From positions 1-8,942 of the forward strand of contig LJUF01000213.1 of assembly GCA_001303665.1 (NCBI GenBank): 8,942 nt of DNA. Direction: 5' to 3'. The translations under genes were made by a program, and so were the position numbers. Below, piece by piece: positions 6,857-8,942 of the stretch (position 1 is the first letter of the stretch; each line of letters opens with the position of its first letter). Origin of the DNA: Phycisphaerae bacterium SM23_33 (GTDB taxonomy: Bacteria > Planctomycetota > Phycisphaerae > SM23-33). The notes below the pieces were generated by a model. The model saw nothing but the letters and a program-made list of their open reading frames with translations, did no database searches and was not told where the DNA came from.

Positions 6857-7807
6857 ATGAGGTCAATCTACGAGGACGTCACCGGCACGATCGGGCGGAC
6901 GCCGCTGGTGAAGCTCCGGCGGATCATCCCTTCGCCCGCGACGGTGTTGGCCAAGCTGGAGGGGGCCAACCCCCTGGGCTCGGTGAAGGACCGCATCGGC
7001 CTGGCCATGATCGCGGCGGCCGAGAAGGCCGGCAAGATCAAGCCCGACACCGTCATCGTGGAGCCGACCAGCGGCAACACGGGCATCGCCCTGGCGTTCG
7101 TGTGCGCCGCCCGGGGCTACCACTGCCTGCTGACGATGCCGGAGTCCATGAGCATTGAACGCCGCAAGGTCCTGGCCGCCCTGGGGGCCGAAGTGGTGCT
7201 CACGCCCGCCGACAAGGGAATGCCCGGGGCCATCGAGGAGGCTCGCCAGGTCCTCGCCGCCACCAAGAACGCCTTCATGCCGCAGCAGTTCGAGAACCCC
7301 GCCAACCCGGAGGCCCACCGCCGCACCACGGCCGAGGAGATCTGGGCCGATACCGGCGGCAAGGTGGACATCCTGGTCGCCGGGGTCGGCACCGGCGGCA
7401 CCATCACCGGCGTGGCCGAGGCCATCAAGCACCGGAAGCCGGAGTTCCGGGCCGTGGCCGTCGAGCCGGCTGCCAGCCCGGTCCTCACCCAGACGCTCGC
7501 CGGAAGCCAGCCCGCCCCCGGCAAGCACCTCATCCAGGGCATCGGGGCCGGCTTCGTGCCCAAGGTGCTCCGCCTGGACCTGGTGGACGAGGTCGTCCGC
7601 GTGGAGGATCAGGAGTCGTTGGAGTGGGCCCGCCGGGCCGCCCGCGAGGAGGGACTGTTCGTGGGTATCTCCTCCGGCGCGGCTTTGCGGGCGGCCGATA
7701 TCGTCGCCGCCTGGCCGGAGAACCGCGGAAAGGTCATCGTGGTCATCCTGCCCAGCTACGGCGAGCGGTACCTTTCCACGGCCCTGTTCCAGCGCCTGGA
7801 GGCCTGA
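6857..7807 (+). CDS. cysK: Cysteine synthase (O-acetylserine sulfhydrylase)
   Basis: This PLP enzyme makes cysteine from O-acetylserine and sulfide (some relatives use O-phosphoserine or a thiocarboxylated carrier). At 316 residues it has the usual length. Visible motifs are NPLGSVKDR with the PLP lysine Lys44, the substrate-binding loop TSGNTG (71-76), the MPESMSIERRK segment, the PLP phosphate loop GTGGT (178-182), GISSGAA with Ser273 near the pyridine nitrogen, and the C-terminal GERYLST. No extra CBS or ACT domain is present, so cystathionine beta-synthase is less likely. The start at 6857 has a strong TAAGGAG ribosome site at 6843-6849. Its last base is shared with the ATG of the next gene (TGATG), so the two are probably translationally coupled. 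The preceding ThiF/MoeB-like gene raises the possibility that the sulfur donor is a protein thiocarboxylate, as with mycobacterial CysM/CysO; the sequence alone does not settle this. Confidence 0.94.
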   Translation: MRSIYEDVTGTIGRTPLVKLRRIIPSPATVLAKLEGANPLGSVKDRIGLAMIAAAEKAGKIKPDTVIVEPTSGNTGIALAFVCAARGYHCLLTMPESMSIERRKVLAALGAEVVLTPADKGMPGAIEEARQVLAATKNAFMPQQFENPANPEAHRRTTAEEIWADTGGKVDILVAGVGTGGTITGVAEAIKHRKPEFRAVAVEPAASPVLTQTLAGSQPAPGKHLIQGIGAGFVPKVLRLDLVDEVVRVEDQESLEWARRAAREEGLFVGISSGAALRAADIVAAWPENRGKVIVVILPSYGERYLSTALFQRLEA

Positions 7808-8646
7808 TGCGGAACTTCGTCGATCTCCACACGCATTCGGCCGCTTCGGATGGAACTCTTCCGCCGGCTGAGGTCGTTTGGCTTGCCGAGCGCAAGCGGC
7901 TGGCGGCGGTGGCGCTGACGGACCACGACACGGCCGACGGCCTGGCCGAGGCGGCCCGGGCGGCGCGGCCGCTGGCGGTGCGATTCATCCCCGGGATCGA
8001 GATCTCCGCCCAGTTCACCGGCGGGGCATTGCACCTCGTGGGGCTGGGCATAGACCCGGCCGACCGAGGCCTCAGAGCCGTGCTGGGGCAGCTCATGGCC
8101 GCCCGCCGGCAGCGCAACCCCAGGATGATCGAGAAGCTGCGCCGGCTCGGCGTGGACATCACCATGGCCGAGGTTCGCGCCCTGGCCGGGGGGGCGGTGG
8201 TGGGGCGGCTGCACATGGCCCAAGTCCTTTGCCGCAAGGGCCGGGCCCGGACGGTGCAGGAGGCATTTGGGCGCTATCTCGGCTGTGGCGCGCCGGCCTT
8301 CGTGGACAAGGAAAGGCTCACTCCCCGCCAGGCGCTGGAGGGCATTCACGCCGCCGGCGGCCTGGGCGTGCTGGCCCATCCCCCGCAGCTCAACTACGGC
8401 AACCTCGCCCAGCTCGAGCGGATCGTCCGTTCGCTGGTTCGCCACGGGCTGGACGGGCTGGAGGTCTATCACCCCGATCACACGCCCGACCAGACGCGCT
8501 GGTACCTGGACCTCGCCCGGCGGCTTGGCCTGCTGGTGGCGGGGGGATCGGACTTCCACGGGGCGGGCAAGCCCGAGGTCCGCCTCGGCCGGCCGAAAGT
8601 CCCCCTTGCCGCCGTCGAACAACTTCTTGCCAAACTCGGCCTGTGA
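7807..8646 (+). CDS. PHP-domain phosphoesterase, YciV/RNase AM (3',5'-nucleoside bisphosphate phosphatase) family
   Basis: The 279-residue product matches the PHP family along its whole length. Metal-binding motifs are HTH (residues 8-10), SDG (14-16), LTDHDT (37-42), PGIEIS with Glu65, LHLVG with His76, LAHP with His191 and SDFHG (Asp249, His251). The length and the region between Glu65 and His191 (LRRLGVDITMAEVRALAGG, VGRLHMAQVL) fit the E. coli YciV/RNase AM and Chromobacterium pAp-phosphatase group rather than DNA polymerase PHP domains or histidinol phosphatase. Known members hydrolyse nucleoside 3',5'-bisphosphates such as pAp and trim 5' ends of RNA. The ATG overlaps the cysK stop by one base, and the ribosome site GGAGG (7798-7802) lies inside the last cysK codons. 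The coupling fits a role in clearing pAp made during sulfate reduction, but rRNA processing is equally possible. Confidence 0.87.
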   Translation: MRNFVDLHTHSAASDGTLPPAEVVWLAERKRLAAVALTDHDTADGLAEAARAARPLAVRFIPGIEISAQFTGGALHLVGLGIDPADRGLRAVLGQLMAARRQRNPRMIEKLRRLGVDITMAEVRALAGGAVVGRLHMAQVLCRKGRARTVQEAFGRYLGCGAPAFVDKERLTPRQALEGIHAAGGLGVLAHPPQLNYGNLAQLERIVRSLVRHGLDGLEVYHPDHTPDQTRWYLDLARRLGLLVAGGSDFHGAGKPEVRLGRPKVPLAAVEQLLAKLGL

Positions 8647-8656
8647 TTGATACGCT
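8627..8656 (+). promoter_or_regulatory. Sigma-70-like promoter for murI
   Basis: TTGCCA (8627-8632, five of six matches to -35) lies in the last codons of the PHP gene. After 18 bases comes TACGCT (8651-8656), preceded by TG and one base (8648-8650), as in an extended -10. The GTG start at 8668 follows 11 bases after the -10-like box, with no Shine-Dalgarno between. Distances equal those of the promoter at 6001-6030. The -10 match is weak by itself (three of six). Confidence 0.45.
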
Positions 8657-8667
8657 CGTGGCGTGCC

Positions 8668-8942
8668 GTGACCGGCGAGAGCGACAACCCTGCCGCCAGG
8701 CCTGTGGGGGTGTTCGACTCCGGCTTGGGCGGACTGACCGTCGTGCGGCAGATCCTCCAGCGCATGCCGGGCGAAGACATTGTCTACCTGGGCGATTCCG
8801 CTCGCGTGCCCTACGGGACCAAGTCGCCGCAGACCATCCGCCAGTTCGCCCTCCAGGATGCCGCCTTCCTGCTGCGGTTCGACCCCAAGATCATCGTGGC
8901 CGCCTGCAACACCGCCTCGGCCGTCGCCCTGGAGGAGCTGCG
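8668..8942 (+). CDS. murI: Glutamate racemase, 5' part
   Basis: MurI converts L-glutamate to D-glutamate for peptidoglycan. The frame is open to the window end and gives about 91 residues. Family motifs are GVFDSGLGGLTV (residues 14-25, with catalytic-site Asp17 and Ser18), YLGDSARVPYGTKS, and AACNTAS with the first catalytic cysteine at 80. The gene continues beyond the window, so the second cysteine cannot be checked. The GTG at 8668 is chosen because it places 13 residues before the GVFDSG motif, and no ATG lies in frame between it and the preceding TGA at 8644. A TTG at 8647 and a GTG at 8704 are alternatives. The gene begins 21 bases after the PHP gene and probably has its own promoter inside that gene's end. 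Confidence 0.93.
   Translation, partial: MTGESDNPAARPVGVFDSGLGGLTVVRQILQRMPGEDIVYLGDSARVPYGTKSPQTIRQFALQDAAFLLRFDPKIIVAACNTASAVALEEL

Overview
The window is a gene-dense, high-G+C stretch of bacterial chromosome. All seven recognisable genes lie on the + strand. It carries lgt (lipoprotein maturation), murI (D-glutamate for peptidoglycan) and two exported proteins, which suggests a diderm, peptidoglycan-containing organism. The extended Lgt, the HtrA-like protein with no visible catalytic triad and the large secreted TPR/HEAT protein would suit the Planctomycetota (for example Phycisphaerae). That placement is an inference from gene style, not from a marker gene.

Layout. 1-786 is the 3' part of panC (pantothenate synthetase), whose true start lies before the window. 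787-1017 is a gap with no convincing gene; it holds a perfect 18-bp palindrome. 1018-3545 is an lgt / HtrA-like pair joined by an ATGA overlap. 3641-5953 encodes a secreted TPR + Ig-like + HEAT protein of unknown function. 5954-6041 holds a hairpin and a good promoter. 6042-8646 is a compact three-gene unit: ThiF/MoeB-type E1 enzyme, cysteine synthase (cysK) and a PHP-family nucleotide phosphatase/RNase AM-like protein. 8668 to the end is the 5' part of murI.

How the genes may work together. lgt and the two exported proteins form an envelope block; the HtrA-like protein and the TPR/HEAT protein both look like non-catalytic binding proteins. The second block suggests sulfur metabolism. The E1-like enzyme could activate a ThiS/MoaD/CysO-type sulfur carrier, CysK makes cysteine, and the PHP protein belongs to a family able to remove 3'-phosphoadenosine 5'-phosphate, a by-product of PAPS-dependent sulfate assimilation. 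No carrier gene is visible here.

The most distinctive points are (1) replacement of all three expected catalytic positions in the HtrA-like protein and (2) two promoters, for the E1-like gene and murI, with identical geometry: a -35-like box, 18 nt, a TAC(A/G)CT -10-like box, 11 nt, then a start codon with no Shine-Dalgarno. This implies near-leaderless transcripts. I see no CRISPR array, insertion sequence, tRNA or rRNA, and no clear novel multi-gene system.
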